Assembly (NCBI RefSeq): GCF_032062135.1
Contig: NC_092859.1
Span: 112,063,278 to 112,127,277, forward strand
Direction of reading: 5' to 3'
Origin: Pyxicephalus adspersus
Lineage: Eukaryota; Chordata; Amphibia; Anura; Pyxicephalidae
DNA length: 64,000 nucleotides
Of the stretch, positions 40,901 to 54,500 are shown piece after piece. The notes under the pieces were generated by a model that did not search any database, was not told the DNA's origin, and saw nothing but the letters and a program-made list of their open reading frames with translations. Both the position numbers and the translations under genes were made by a program. Numbering within the stretch: the stretch's first letter is position 1; every line of letters starts with the position of its first letter.

Positions 40901-43900
40901 CCACAAGCCTACATCCACTTACCCCCATTAGTTTGGATTCCTTTTTAAGGGCAAGCTGTTCTTCTATGAAGATAATAGTCACAATATTAGGTTTTTCAAT
41001 GGTTTGACCATTTATTGTGTTTAGGATTGGCTTCAATTGTTCTAATTTTTATTGACCATTTTTGAACTCCATTTTGCGGACTATTTCTGTTTGAATTATA
41101 TTTTTGTTTCTTATTGATTTTGACATTTCTAATTACCAGCAACAACTTCTGGTTACCTTGCCCAACTGTGCTTCTAGCTTACTTTTTGGTTCTGTCTCCA
41201 CCTGGCCAGATGCACATTTTGTGATGGTTTTAGGCACAATCTCCACTTTCTTCATATATAGTTGCCTGCCCTAGTTTTAAAGTTTAAGTATTTGCAGAAC
41301 TGGCATCTCTGTAAAAGTTTGGTAATTATAATACCTAATATAATGTATATGAGTATCTTCTGTCACCCTATGTATTTTACATCCTAGCCCTTTTGAAAGC
41401 TCCTTGCTTTCTTTGCTTTTGTTTTCATTGTAACTTATTGTATAATGTTATATGTGCCTCTTTCAATGGGCTTGATATATTAAAGCTCTCCAAAGCTGGA
41501 GAAGATACACTTTCAGCAGTGAAGCTGGGTGATCCAGTAAACATGAAATGGATTTCTTCAAAGTCATTTCCTATGTGCTAGCAATTGTTTTAATCCTGGA
41601 CCAGATCCATTCCAGGTTTGTTGGATCACCCAGCTTCACTGATGTACGTGTATACTCTCCAGCTTTGGAGAGCTTTTTTTATATCAGGCCCTATGTCTAA
41701 ACTCCAGTAAAGAAAATCTTAAATCAGCAAGAAAAGCAACATTATTGTTTAGAGAAATTTCACTGGATGTGCCAAAAAAATCTTTTATTTGGTTTAATAG
41801 CCATAACTTGTGTCTACATTCTTAGCATTTTGTTCTTTGATGTTAATATTTCTTAGACAAGATGCCACAAGAGACTATATCCAGTGCAAGACACATCACA
41901 TCTAAACAGTGAAGCTTACTCTGACCTTTCCCCCAAGATGTCTTCTTTTTATCCTTAAACCCACCTTTTGCCATTTGTCTTTTCCCACATGAATATCCCT
42001 AGCAGAAAGTGAAGTATTTGCCAGCATTGTACATGAAAAGTGTCTGCCTGCCTGTCTGAATGGGGTGTGTTTCCATAATTTCCTTGCATATTATTCTCAC
42101 TTCCTCTTCCACTATTTTTAGCTTTGACTTAATACAAATGATTTAGAATGGACAATGAGAAGTCACACACAAAATGGAACACAGCAGGCTGATTTATTGT
42201 GTCAGGATAAACCTGGAAAGTAAAAATATGTTGACTGATAATATACAATTGTTATTTTTGATTTTTGCCAGCTGTCTTGAGTTTTCAGTTTATCCTTGAG
42301 AACTTGTAAATTATTGTTTTCCTGGAATCCTACGTACTTTATCCTGTACACCTGATTTATTTTACAGAAGCCTTTAAGTCAGAGTCATCTGCTAAATGAA
42401 ATTGGCCTGTGATGATGTGGTTTGGGCTTGTGTCAATTGCATCAGTCTGACCATTCACACCAAAGGGCCCATTCACACCAGAGCTAGGATGAATTTTTTT
42501 GCAGTACAACAACTCATTCCAGTGCAAGAATACATGAAAAACAGTGCAGAGGGTTACAAGGTGTGCTACAGCGCATCTCAACACACAGCAGTTCATACAA
42601 ATTATATGGACCTTCAATGCACTTTAAAGGTCCACTTCCTTTCCAGCAAATCAAATAAAAACGATACCTATACAAACTGGCCTTCTAGGAAGGTATAGTG
42701 ATGTCACTGCTCTGACCAAACCTGAAATTGTACTTTTTTCTATGGTAAATATTGAAAAGATTTTCAATCAGAATACTTTTATTACTCATTTAGAATTCTT
42801 GAGAATTTCAGAACACAGCAGAAATCAGTGGGTCAGTGGGTTTTTTGTGCTTACCAAACAAATACAATACCATGCTTCCAATAGTATATTTAACAAGCTA
42901 AAACATAGCAAATAACAGCAAGTTATTGTTAAGGTTTCGGTGCTAATATAGTGTGATTCCTACTACTCCAGAAACTTCTTGGTTTACCTTAGTAACCATT
43001 ATAGCATTATAGCAACACCCCTACTAAAAACTACCTCACCTTCTATTTCATGAAGATTCCCATTTAAAAACAATAACTTACCTTCTATTTCGTTAAAATT
43101 TCCATTAAGATTAGCCGTTAAAACCCATAGAAACAAGCATACCCTTACAAAAAATGTTGTTACGTGAGTTTTATACTGGAGTGGTGCAAAGTGAAGAAAC
43201 GTCGTCACGATATCTCCTTCAACATGGTCTCCTGGTTGAGGAAATTTCTTGCTGCAAGTGCGATGACCCAGTGATGCTGACGAACAAGAAGGTCCTTACT
43301 GCTAGATCCACAAATACTGTGACTGGTTCAAATACTGTCCGGAAGTCTGCTCCGAAATGGTTTCTGTCCCTAGGAGAGGAAAGCTGGATGGTACACCATT
43401 CACTATAGACACACTATAGTAGGAATCACACTATACTAGAACACTATAGTGCTAGGAATCACACTATAGTAGCACCAAGGTTTCTATACACTAAGTAAAC
43501 TTGCTATGTTAAATACAAGTTAGACAAGCTGAGATTTTAATAAAATACACAAAGTAAATTCAATAACAAATGGCATAAATTTACATCAAATTCTTTTGTA
43601 TGTTTCAGGTTCTAGTTCAGCGGATCCTACAACACAACCAACGACTACTGTGGCACCTTCAGCTGTTCCCAAGCGGACTACCACTGTTACTACTGTCCCT
43701 CCTGCTACTGCTACCCATGTTTCAACTACTCCCACGACTGTCGCTAAAACTGTTGCAAAGACAGACGCCTCCATTATTACAACCACTACTGCTACTACCA
43801 AAGCTCCAACAACTAATGCACTTTCTACACCATCAAATGCAGCTCCAACAGGAACGACATCAAAAATTACAGCCGTTCCAGCAAGTAACCCACCTGGGAG

Positions 43901-45473
43901 TCCGTCAACTGCCACAAAACAGGCACCCCCCACAGTAACAGTAACAACAGCAAGTCAACACAGTGCTAGCACAGCAAACAACCCTGTTACACCAACGCTT
44001 GGCTCCACTATACACCATATAGGAAGTGGTACAACAGGTATGCTTTGTTTCAACCCAAATATTCCCTTCTTCCCTATCTCTAAACGTTGGGAGGTATGTA
44101 CAGGAATGTAAAGTTATCCTATTGGGTATTGACTGTTTTCCTGGACTTACAAGTGGCGTGAACTTGGCAAGGAAGAAATTCTTGGTTGGGATAGCTATCT
44201 CATGAAGATATGTACAGATTGCGTTTTGTTTTGTAACAAGTGTTGCAAGTTAAAATTTTTACGTTGCAATGAGAACCCTTAGCCCAATTCCATTTAAAAC
44301 CTTTTTAGAAGTTATGAGTAGAGCACTGTTTCTTGACCTTTTTAACATGGGGGAACCCATAGAAATAACTTTCACGTCTTTAGGAAACCCCTATTATAAT
44401 TACCATATTCACAGTACATTAGTGTGATGATCAGTAGGAAGAATGCCTCCTATATTGCTAGCCAGTGGAAAGAATCCCACCCAAACAGATCATTTGTATC
44501 TGTTAAACTGACCTGATAGGCACAAACTGCTTATTGCACAAAGAACCCCTAACAGCCTCTAGAGAAACCCTGACAGGGAAACACTGGAGTGAAGGGGTCA
44601 GAATCTGCATCAATGTTTTACTGCCATCTATCTGCCCATTTGAGAGGGCCTACTTCCTGTCTGTTTGATCGGACAGAACAGGAAGGATAAACCCCTGTAG
44701 TGTGTACAGAGGTAGCAATAAACGCATATTTTCTGGTCATTTTTATTGCTGTCTTTGTCTCCATTTTCTAGGTCTGATTTATTAGAGTTCTTCAAGACAA
44801 GAAGATATCATGGGAGAACCTGGGTGATCCAAAAAACTTGGGATAAAAAATAATTTGGTATTAGTTGGGGAACGGTTTCCGGCCTGTACCAGATCACCCA
44901 AATTCATGATAGTCTATCTTCACCAGTTTCGGAGAGCTTTAATAAATCAGACCCTCTCTGTCTAGCTAATGGGTGTTATAATAAGAATAAGAAGACATAA
45001 TAAGAAGAAAAAAAAAAGACAGATAACATAGTAAATATGACAATAAAAAAAAATCTCCAGCAGGGACACAAATAGAATTTAAAACTTAAAGTAGGTTTGA
45101 ACTCTTTTGAACAGTATTCAAAACTACAGTTTACAGGTAATTGGGGAGAATGCATTTTGTGCTGACTTACTGATATATTGGTTTTTATTGTCAGAAACAA
45201 AATAATACCTTCCTATAGAGATTCAAAAAGAATTATTTTTAGTATGTTCAGACTACCATTGCTGTGATAGTAATATCTTTATTGTAAACCTACATATGTT
45301 TTCTGACTTTCTACAGAACCTTCCCAGGTAAACACCAGTACAAATGCAGGCTCGAAATCTACAGCTACCCCCCCAGTCACTGAAATCCACTTGAAAATCC
45401 AACCTACAGAGCCCCCTAAAGTGAATATTACCAGTGTACCAGATTTAAGTACATCATCATCACCATCATCATC

Positions 45474-45504
<31 letters not shown>

Positions 45505-48500
45505 CCACCACCACCTCCACCACCACCACCACCTCCAAAGACAACATCCTCTACCATTGTTGATGAGATTTCAGCAGTAATGACCACTACTATGCCTAAG
45601 ATCACCAGCGGCTCCCCAATCCCTACAAGACCAGCAGCAGCAGAGTTAACTACTCGTGAGGATATCAGATCACAGGAGACCACTGAGGCTGATAAAGTGA
45701 AAACGTCACATTTTGAAAAGGATAACATTGAGGTAAACAGAACCATAACATATATGTTATATAGAGGAAGTTCTTTTGAAACATGATGGAAGACCAATGG
45801 ATGCATACCCACCTCTCAATAACCTTTTTTTTCAGTTTTCATCACATCCTGTCCTGACGCTCTATTTTCTGGGTTCCCACTTTCTACACACTCATAATAT
45901 TTGTCTACAGATAACTAATGGTAGCTATGCACAGTCACTAATAATTACTGGTTCAGCAGTGGTCTGTTCAATTGCTATAAAGGCACCCTGTAGGGGGGAG
46001 CAAAAGTTTTATTGGGACCTATTGTAGGTGTAACAATAGCCACTCTTATTACAAAAACATTGTCGCATTAAATTTCACATTTTTTATATTGTGATTCACT
46101 TTACACCATAATGTAGAACTACCTCAGTAATCTGATCATTAGTTTCAAACGTTATACAGATGTAAAGAAAACAATAATTACTGGCATTATATATTCAGTA
46201 AAGCAAAACTTCTCCTCTGTCAAATTTCTTCTTGGCGCCTATAGATTTGCCACACCATTAGTAATTCTAAATCACAATTAAACACATTAGTTTTATTTTT
46301 TCATGGAGGCTCTGTTGGACCAAGATTGTTGTTAGGAGAATGTTTTCTCGAGGTAGGATATGTAAGGATAAGCTTTAATTGCTCAGTCAACAAACCAAAA
46401 AAGTTGCCAATACCAAATTTTGCTGTAAATAACAAATGATTTTTCTCTGACATGTACAGCTCTCCTTCTGAACATGATATAACCTAACAAGCAGAATAGC
46501 TGCTCCTATCAACTATGTACTAGTTCACCTATGCTCCTATGTACTAGTGTTTTCACATAACATGACATTACTTTGGGACAGTGGCATGTAAGATTACTAA
46601 ATGGATAATATGATCATTTATTTTACTGTATGTTATAGCAGACTGTAATTCTTTTGTGAAAAAATCAAATATCTTTTTAAATGCAACCAGTGTTTGTAGC
46701 TAAATTTGACTTGATTTCAGTCTTGTGAAGTGTCCTGTACATTGAAAATCAGACTGGGAAAGGAAGGAGGACCACTAGGTAGTATTCAGGTGTTTTGCAT
46801 TGATGTGTGCAACAGTGAAAGGGCTGACAGGAGGATGAACCTGCCAGCCTGCTGCTGTTCCTTCACCATCCAGTAACAGGCGCTATTGCTGATCTGCTGT
46901 AGTTAAAAGTGAGGCTAACAGCTTGGCTTTGATACCTGACTGGGTTGTGTAAATCCAATGAAAAGGTAAACAGAAATGCAAGTTATGCAGTTAAAGGTAT
47001 AATTAGCAATGTGCTATGTTTAGGCTTTATGAAAAAAATAGCAGTATATAAAAATACTAATAGAGATATTAATTATGACAAATTCTCCATGTGCCATTTG
47101 TTGTTTGCGCTGATCACGTTTGTTTAACAAGCAAACTCTACCAATACATACAAAATATTGGACTTAGTGTTTCATGATGTAAATTGATAAAATATGTACT
47201 TTTTTCCCTAAGGTGAAATGCGCAAATATAGAGAACGAGGCATCATATGTGAAAATAAACATGAAAGGCCCAGCAATTTGCGTAAGTAAAATATGAGCTT
47301 TGTTAATCTCTTTCTGTGTCTAAGAAGGTTAAAAAGTCAGTCCAACCAGTGATATTTTAGTTGAAGGTAGTCAATAACTCTAAAATGAGTAGAGAGTGGG
47401 TGGTACACTTTGCACAATGTGTAATTATGAATGTTGATGAATTCTAAGCTTCCTGATGGCATTGCCATCTTCTCCCATGCTTCTTCTGCACCCAATATAT
47501 TCTATGTTCACCCATGCAGCCTGGCATTACACACTGTATGCTCTAGAGATGGCACAATGTAAAAAGTCTGGCAGCTGCCTCTACAAGAACAATATATTTG
47601 CCATTAACAGGTTCCATTTCAATAGAGTTCTAGCATGTGTTAAAACATACACAACATCTGCAAAAAATAAAACAAGGATTCGATAAAATAAAATCACTTT
47701 CCCATCAGCAGCAAAAACATTTGGTTTATTATGAATGTTTTACATTCTATGGCACAAGTCAAATGATCTTCTGCGTATCATCTGCGTTTTGGAACACTAC
47801 ATCAATAATAATATTAATAATAATTATTACTATTATCAATAAACAGGATTTTATACAGACAGTGACACAGAAGGAGGAGAGGACCCTGCCCCAAAGAGCT
47901 TACAATCTAGGAGGTGGGGAAAGTAGGGGGAAATAAAATATGGGGAAAACCTTGGCATTCAAATGGTATAGTTATGCAAATATTACAAAAAAAAACTTTC
48001 ACTTCCTACATTACATTTCTTTACAAACCTCCAGGGATAAAGGTTGAATCCAGACTTCTTACTCAGAGTTGTCAGACAACTTTTATATTTGTATTTATAA
48101 TTTGTTGTCATGTTTTCTACCTGTTCATTGATATTGTTAGTGTTTTTGCAGACATTGGTGGTAATACAAATCCTACAACTATCTGCTACTTAAGTTACAA
48201 TACTGCAGTGGACAGGACGACCATCAGAAATGAGATTTTGTGTAGAGTTGTATGAATACTGCCTTAAAGGGCAGTTGTAAAGAAAGCATGGTTTGTTAAC
48301 AAGCTCTTCCTTGGAGAGAAAGGGATCATAAACCCTCATCCATAAAAGCGTCTCACAGAACAACTATTTATATTCTCCCAATAGTGTTTTCCCAACAATA
48401 TGGAAGAATGAAAAGGAGAATCTGATTGCCAGCTCTCATTACTCTGCATGAGGCTTCCTGCCTATAAGTCAAAGTAAATGGCATGCTGTACTGCACTGCC

Positions 48501-51500
48501 ATCTGCTGGTTCAATTAGGGATTTCAGGACTACAAAAATGCCTTAAAACCAATGCAAGGAGATCTCATAACACACAACATTGGCAGATTGTAGTATGTGT
48601 TATGGTGTGTTCACCTTAGACTTGATCATTTTTACATTTTGTTATTAAACATATGTTAGTATCAGAAGTAGGTTAGAAAGTTTGGCATGTGATCAGTTTC
48701 TAGGGATAGGATTCATGACTACTTAGGTTGTGTTGCCGAGCCTAAACGTCTATTTAATTTTAATCAATTTTATAATAATACTGCCTTAAAGAGCCACTTC
48801 TCTTCATCCTCCCCTTATCTTTAGTATCAGAAGTATTTGTACTCTAGTTAGAATGCAAATAGATGAGAAAGAATATGTGTAGGTGCTATCTCATAACAAA
48901 ACAAACAAGGGTGATAGTATGAATTTGCCCTATTGTAGTGTGATCATTGTTGTCTGCTTGTGTAGGTTTGAGGTATTGCATTCAATGCGTTTCGCTTGAA
49001 ACAAAAGTACTGCGAAACGCGTTGAATAAAAGAAAATGCTGTATGCTGTAGGAGACGATACTCTGTATTATCGACATTATTTTGACAATTTGTGAAAAAT
49101 AACAAGCTTTTTCTTGTTTTTATAAAACTATTAGTTATATATAGTTTATTTGATACATAATAAAATTTGTTGGTATGTGGCCCTCTATGTGGGTATGTGA
49201 ACTCTCTGCATTTACTTTGGGGATGTGCCTTTTTTTTCCCTTATTTAAAAATTCAGGAGCCCTTTTTCATATACTAAGTTAGAGGTATTGATTGACCGAT
49301 ACATTATTAAATATTACATACCTACTCGTGAGGATATCAGATCAATAGTAATAATAGATAAAAATAATAGACAATAATAGAGTAATAATAATAGTATAGC
49401 ATATGACAGACAGGGTGACGGGGAATTTTTATGGCATAATAAATTAAGCTGACTGATGATAGCTGTCAAATTCTGATGTGTCCCCACATTGTAAAGTCTT
49501 TGCCATATACTGATATTTGCAGACAACTGATAAGTATTGACAACTTGTCATATCCGTAGATGGACTCATCAGACATCGTGACCTATTTTTAATTCACGAA
49601 CTGTGACACAGTATGCAAAATATAAACTATTCTGACTGACAGGTGAAAAAACTTCTAACTTCAGCTATTATGGCAGGTGACACATACTGATATACTGATA
49701 GATGACATATCTTGAAATTGTGACATCTGCTGACAGTGTGACAGCTGATCAGAAACACCTAGGAAATAAATCAGCAATATAATATATAAATTATTTTAAT
49801 GTTTGATATTTTATAGCTTTCTAATTTAAAGGTACTATGCACATTCATAAATATTAAATTTCTTTTGTTATTTAGGTATAGAAAGCCTTTTTTTATTTTT
49901 TTATTTTGTCTACTATTTCATAGAAGCTATCATTTGAAACCAGCCAGAATCTAGCAGGTGCAATACATAAAAAAACATATTGGAAGGCTATACAATTCTT
50001 TAAGGCATCCTTTCATGATGTGCTGATGACCTGGGCAGGATCTTGCACAGGAAAGAAGTGTCACAAAGATCTGAGATTTTATCCTACAGAGGACAGTAAT
50101 GGTAAAGTATAGGACAGGAATTCATGGACAGGAATCTTCCTAATGTTAAAAGCTGATTTTTGTCAGTCATCAGTATACATGCCTATGTATGTATGCCTGT
50201 GCATATTACGTACCTCCACATTATCATTATATGACCCTTTATATATAAAACACTAACATATTGGAAAAAGAGGAAAGGCCTGTCTTCCTAGAGTGAAAAA
50301 GGAGGCTCACCAAGAGAGGGGACTGGAAGCAGGATTTTTAAGGCACTAAACACTTCAATCATAATAAAAACATATTTTTTATTTACAAACTTTAAAAAAT
50401 CAAGGAATCATGAACAAATAAAATCAAGTTGACCAAGGGGCCATATGGGCCAATAGACAAATATTTACTGCCACTAGGAGGAAAATGTGGGTCTCAACAA
50501 CTAAGGTTGATGAGCTGGAATCACTAAACATTATTCTGCTACCACCTAAGAGAAGAGTGAATACTGAACCCCCCAACCAAAATGAATTGCTAGGTGGGAT
50601 TTTCTACCCAATGCATTTTTATCAATGTACTTGCAAATGTTCATGTATACAGAAAATATTAAATTATATGATATCTTTTTGTAGATGTGCATCATCATCA
50701 CTGCTACTACTACATCACTATACCAGTAAAGGATCTGTATTGTACTCCTGAGGATACAGACTAGATCTGCGAAACGCGTTGAGTAAAAATACCACCTAGC
50801 CATTTATTTTGGTGGGGGGTTCATTATTCTCTCTTAGGTGGTAGCAGAATTTTGTTTAGTGATTCGATTTTACCAACCTCGGTTGTTGAGGCTCAAATTT
50901 CTCACATTTCGAAAATGACAATCCTTCATACATGACAAGTACAAACAATGACACAGGAGGAGGAGAGGACTCTGCCCAACAGAGCTTGGACTCTAAAAGA
51001 TGGGAGTGGAGGTGTATACAATAGGAGGGGCTATGCAATAGTGGCTAAATAATGATGGGTAACGATTGAAGTATGACTGACACCATGATTAGGGAGTGGT
51101 ATGTGTTCTGGAGTTTTTTTTTAACAAAAATATGTAATATATTGCAGCCAATTAGCTGAATTAATTTTCTTTCTGTAGGTTAAGTACATTTTCTGCAGGT
51201 AAATAAAATTACTTGTTGATCCTGAACCGATATATCAAACATTACTATCAAGGTTATTAGTTCTCAACAATTGTCTGCAAATTGTAGAGTATTCCTGCCT
51301 ATATTATGCAGATGAGGAAAGGAAAGGAATTCTGTAATCCTTACACACTTCCTGTCCTCCACTGATACAGTACAGTGAGGAAGCGTTGTCACACCAGAAC
51401 AGGAAGTGTGTTACTGTCAGGGCCACCACGTAAAAATAAAGCCCGCATTTAAGGGCTAGTAATTCCACATATATTTATATATACGTATATATATATATAT

Positions 51501-54500
51501 ATATATATATACACAATATATATATTGTATGCTCTTGGTGCTGTGACAATAATTTGTTCTGAGTGTGGTCACTTTATTCCTACACATACCTTACGTCTGT
51601 AGGCAATCAGTGTCAGTCTTTTCCAAGCTCATAAATCCCATGTCTGCTTGTGAACAGTGATATTATGGGCAGGGTATATAAAGACACATAGTTTCACCAG
51701 CCGCCTTTATTCACTTTACTGGCTGATTTATGTCGGTCACCATTATTATTTCCAAGCCATACTACATCACCATAGCAATGCACAATATTGTGACCAACAA
51801 CAATAACCAAGCAACAGCTGGATAAAGTACAAGTTTTTTCCCACTCATGAGCATGATGAGCACTGGAAAATGTTCTTTGTCATCACCCAAACAAAAGATA
51901 TGATGTTCCAAGTGTATAGCAAACACAATTAAAACAGCATTCCTCAGCTAGCACTCAGGCATCATACAAGTGCAAAAAAAATACAATTTGAACAGCTGCT
52001 GATCTGCATAGCAGTACCGAATGTCATGTTTCAGATGTATAGCAAGAAAGGTGTGTAATAATGCCCACAAAACTGACCCATGTGTATTTTTTTAAAAATA
52101 GAAATACCATGGCTTTTCATATATATTTTTTAAAAAAGGTAAAAAACTTAAAAGACTTTAAAAAGTTAAAACTCATTATTCAGTGTACTACATAAGAAAA
52201 TAGGCACAATCAATATGTATGTGGTCAGCATTAGGGTATCCATAGGGATGAGATGACACATTACAGTGGAGGATACATTCATACATTTTAGATGCTCCAA
52301 ATCAACCTACTTGTTGTTGTGTCATGGATTAAAAAACAATGCTAATTACTTTTAATTAAATTCTTGGCCTTCTGTGCTATAAGCTTTGCTTAAAGAGATC
52401 AATGCTCCTTCTGCACCCCACTGCAGCAAACTGGTAATGGTGTGCCGGGTATGGTTAGATCTGACCGTCTGCTAACATTTATGAGGAACTTTAATGTAAT
52501 AGCATATTGAAGAGCTGAAGCAGCTTTTAAATATAATAGTCACATATAATATATGATAGTCATCAGTATAATATATAATAGTCACAAGTAAGACTAGTCT
52601 CCACTGCTTCAGACATTCATAAAGTGCCTGAAATGCACTGCCAAAACTTTTCATTAAAACCAATTACAATCTACTGCACATGGATGCTTCAGGTTCATTT
52701 TGCTTCGATCCCATTGCAACATGTTGTGTTGAAATTAAAATATTCTGCCAAATTTTTAGGAATTGGGTAAAAATATATAATACATGTATTATATATGTAT
52801 ATTTATGTTTAATGTGTATTTACAAAGTTATATTTGTAAGGAATGTCCGGTGGCATTTTGAAATATTTTTTGGCCTTTTTTTAGGATTTCAACGGCAAAC
52901 GCACAGAAGATGGAAATCAGGCAGAAGAAATACATAAAATAACCATGGATGTATGCAAAGCTTTAAAAGCAGGATACCAGGGAAACCAAGATAAATGCAT
53001 CATTCAACTGGGCAGGATTAATGAAAAGGAAGTAGCCATTAGTGAGGTTTACATTGAGAGTAAGTAGCCTTTAAAAAATCATAATAGTATATCACAATAA
53101 TGCATATGTAAAATGAAGGCAAGTAAAGTATACCATTCAAAGTGGTCACTTGACTTTGGTAGAAAATATTCATAACTCATTAACATGTTACAGAAATATT
53201 GGCTGTATAGGTGTAACTGCGATTATGTTGTTGTGTGATGGTACATTCTCAAACACTGGAGATCCTTCTATATGCAGCAAATTTAGCACTGCTTGGTGGA
53301 GATCTAGAACTTCTCCTGTTACATAGAAATCTGTTTTTCCATAGTTTTGAAATGAGTGTCTTCTGCATAATCCAACGTGTATGAAATCAAAATAAATGAC
53401 AAATTGTGTTAATTTGGTGCTTGCGTACATTAATACTTTACAATGATATCCTGCAAAATGGATTATAGGATCTACATAATAATTTTCATTCAAACACAGA
53501 CACTAAAGTCACAGCATCTATATGCATTGCAGTAATTCTATTTTTTTTTTTTCTTTTCAAGGTCGCCTCCAACCAAAAGATTTGTACACACAACTGAGAA
53601 AAAATGGGGTAATTTCATGTGAAATGTATTTCTTACAAATATTTTGCAATTTTTTTTTCTTTGTTTACCAAAAAGAGAGATTCCAGTTAAAAGTCTGCAA
53701 AGCACATAAGACTGGGAATAGAGCTTAAATATACCTGAGGCTCCTAAATGGCCCTTATTTGTAGGGACAATCCTCCTGAAGCCAAATCCCTCTATCTTTC
53801 TTAGACACCCTTCTATTTGATCTGATGTACATATAATACTTCAATAAAAGTCAATAAAAATGCTACCAAAAAAAATTAGCTGACAAAAACTGTTCACTAA
53901 GAATTTCTTCCAACTTTATTACATTGGGTATTTTGAAATCCCACTATAACATTTTTAACATTGGTTAACTTACATTGCAGCTGCCAAATGGTGGGGGGTG
54001 GCTGTAATGGGGTCTGGCTCCTAAACTTGGGTAGCCTTTGCTGAGCCTAATAGGATGCATGCAGGATTCAGGGATAGGAGAACAATAACTATACATTGCC
54101 TTCTGTAGTTTTTCAGTAATAGGGATGTTATATTTGGTCTATAAACTTATAATATACCTAAAGTAAAAAAAAGTATAGCAAATTGAATGGCTGTTCATAA
54201 ATTATTTTCATACCAGTCCATTTCACAAAATAGCTCCTGGGATACATTTAAATGGCAAAATTTAAAACATTTTCCCTGGTACACAAACCTCAGGCTCCTA
54301 CTCTACATATTCCTGTTTTGATCACCTACTAATAATAATAACTAGTATTATTATCGAAATAACCTATGGCAATGCAACATTTAGTGAAACCATCACTCCA
54401 TACAAGATATATTTTTATTTGTTATAAAGTCCACATTAAAACACTGATTCTGAGTAACAAAGACATTTTGAGCCATAGTGACCTCGGGCAACTCTATTAC

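Larger units (their letters stand above)
10910..43608 (+). other. PODXL: PODXL intron 1 (32.7 kb), repeat-filled
   Basis: Bounded by the exon 1 donor GTGAGTG and the exon 2 acceptor TTTCAG. A very long first intron between the signal-peptide and mucin exons is expected for this gene. All mobile elements listed between these coordinates are intronic; no nested gene is supported. A first intron of this size could hold enhancers, but none is recognisable by eye. Confidence 0.85.

Noticed and set aside
43586..43933. 115-codon minus-strand open frame opposite PODXL exon 2
   Set aside because: It is the reverse reading of the Thr/Ser/Pro-rich mucin exon (ACN and GTN codons), giving Val/Gly/Ala-rich nonsense.
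43600..43938. 112-codon + frame overlapping exon 2 in another phase (Leu/Gln-rich)
   Set aside because: An out-of-frame reading of the mucin exon; it does not fit the splice phases.
45279..45812. 177-codon minus-strand open frame with poly-Gly and poly-Asp
   Set aside because: It is the reverse of the TCA/CCA repeat in PODXL exon 3 plus flanking intron; the sense frame has splice sites and family context.
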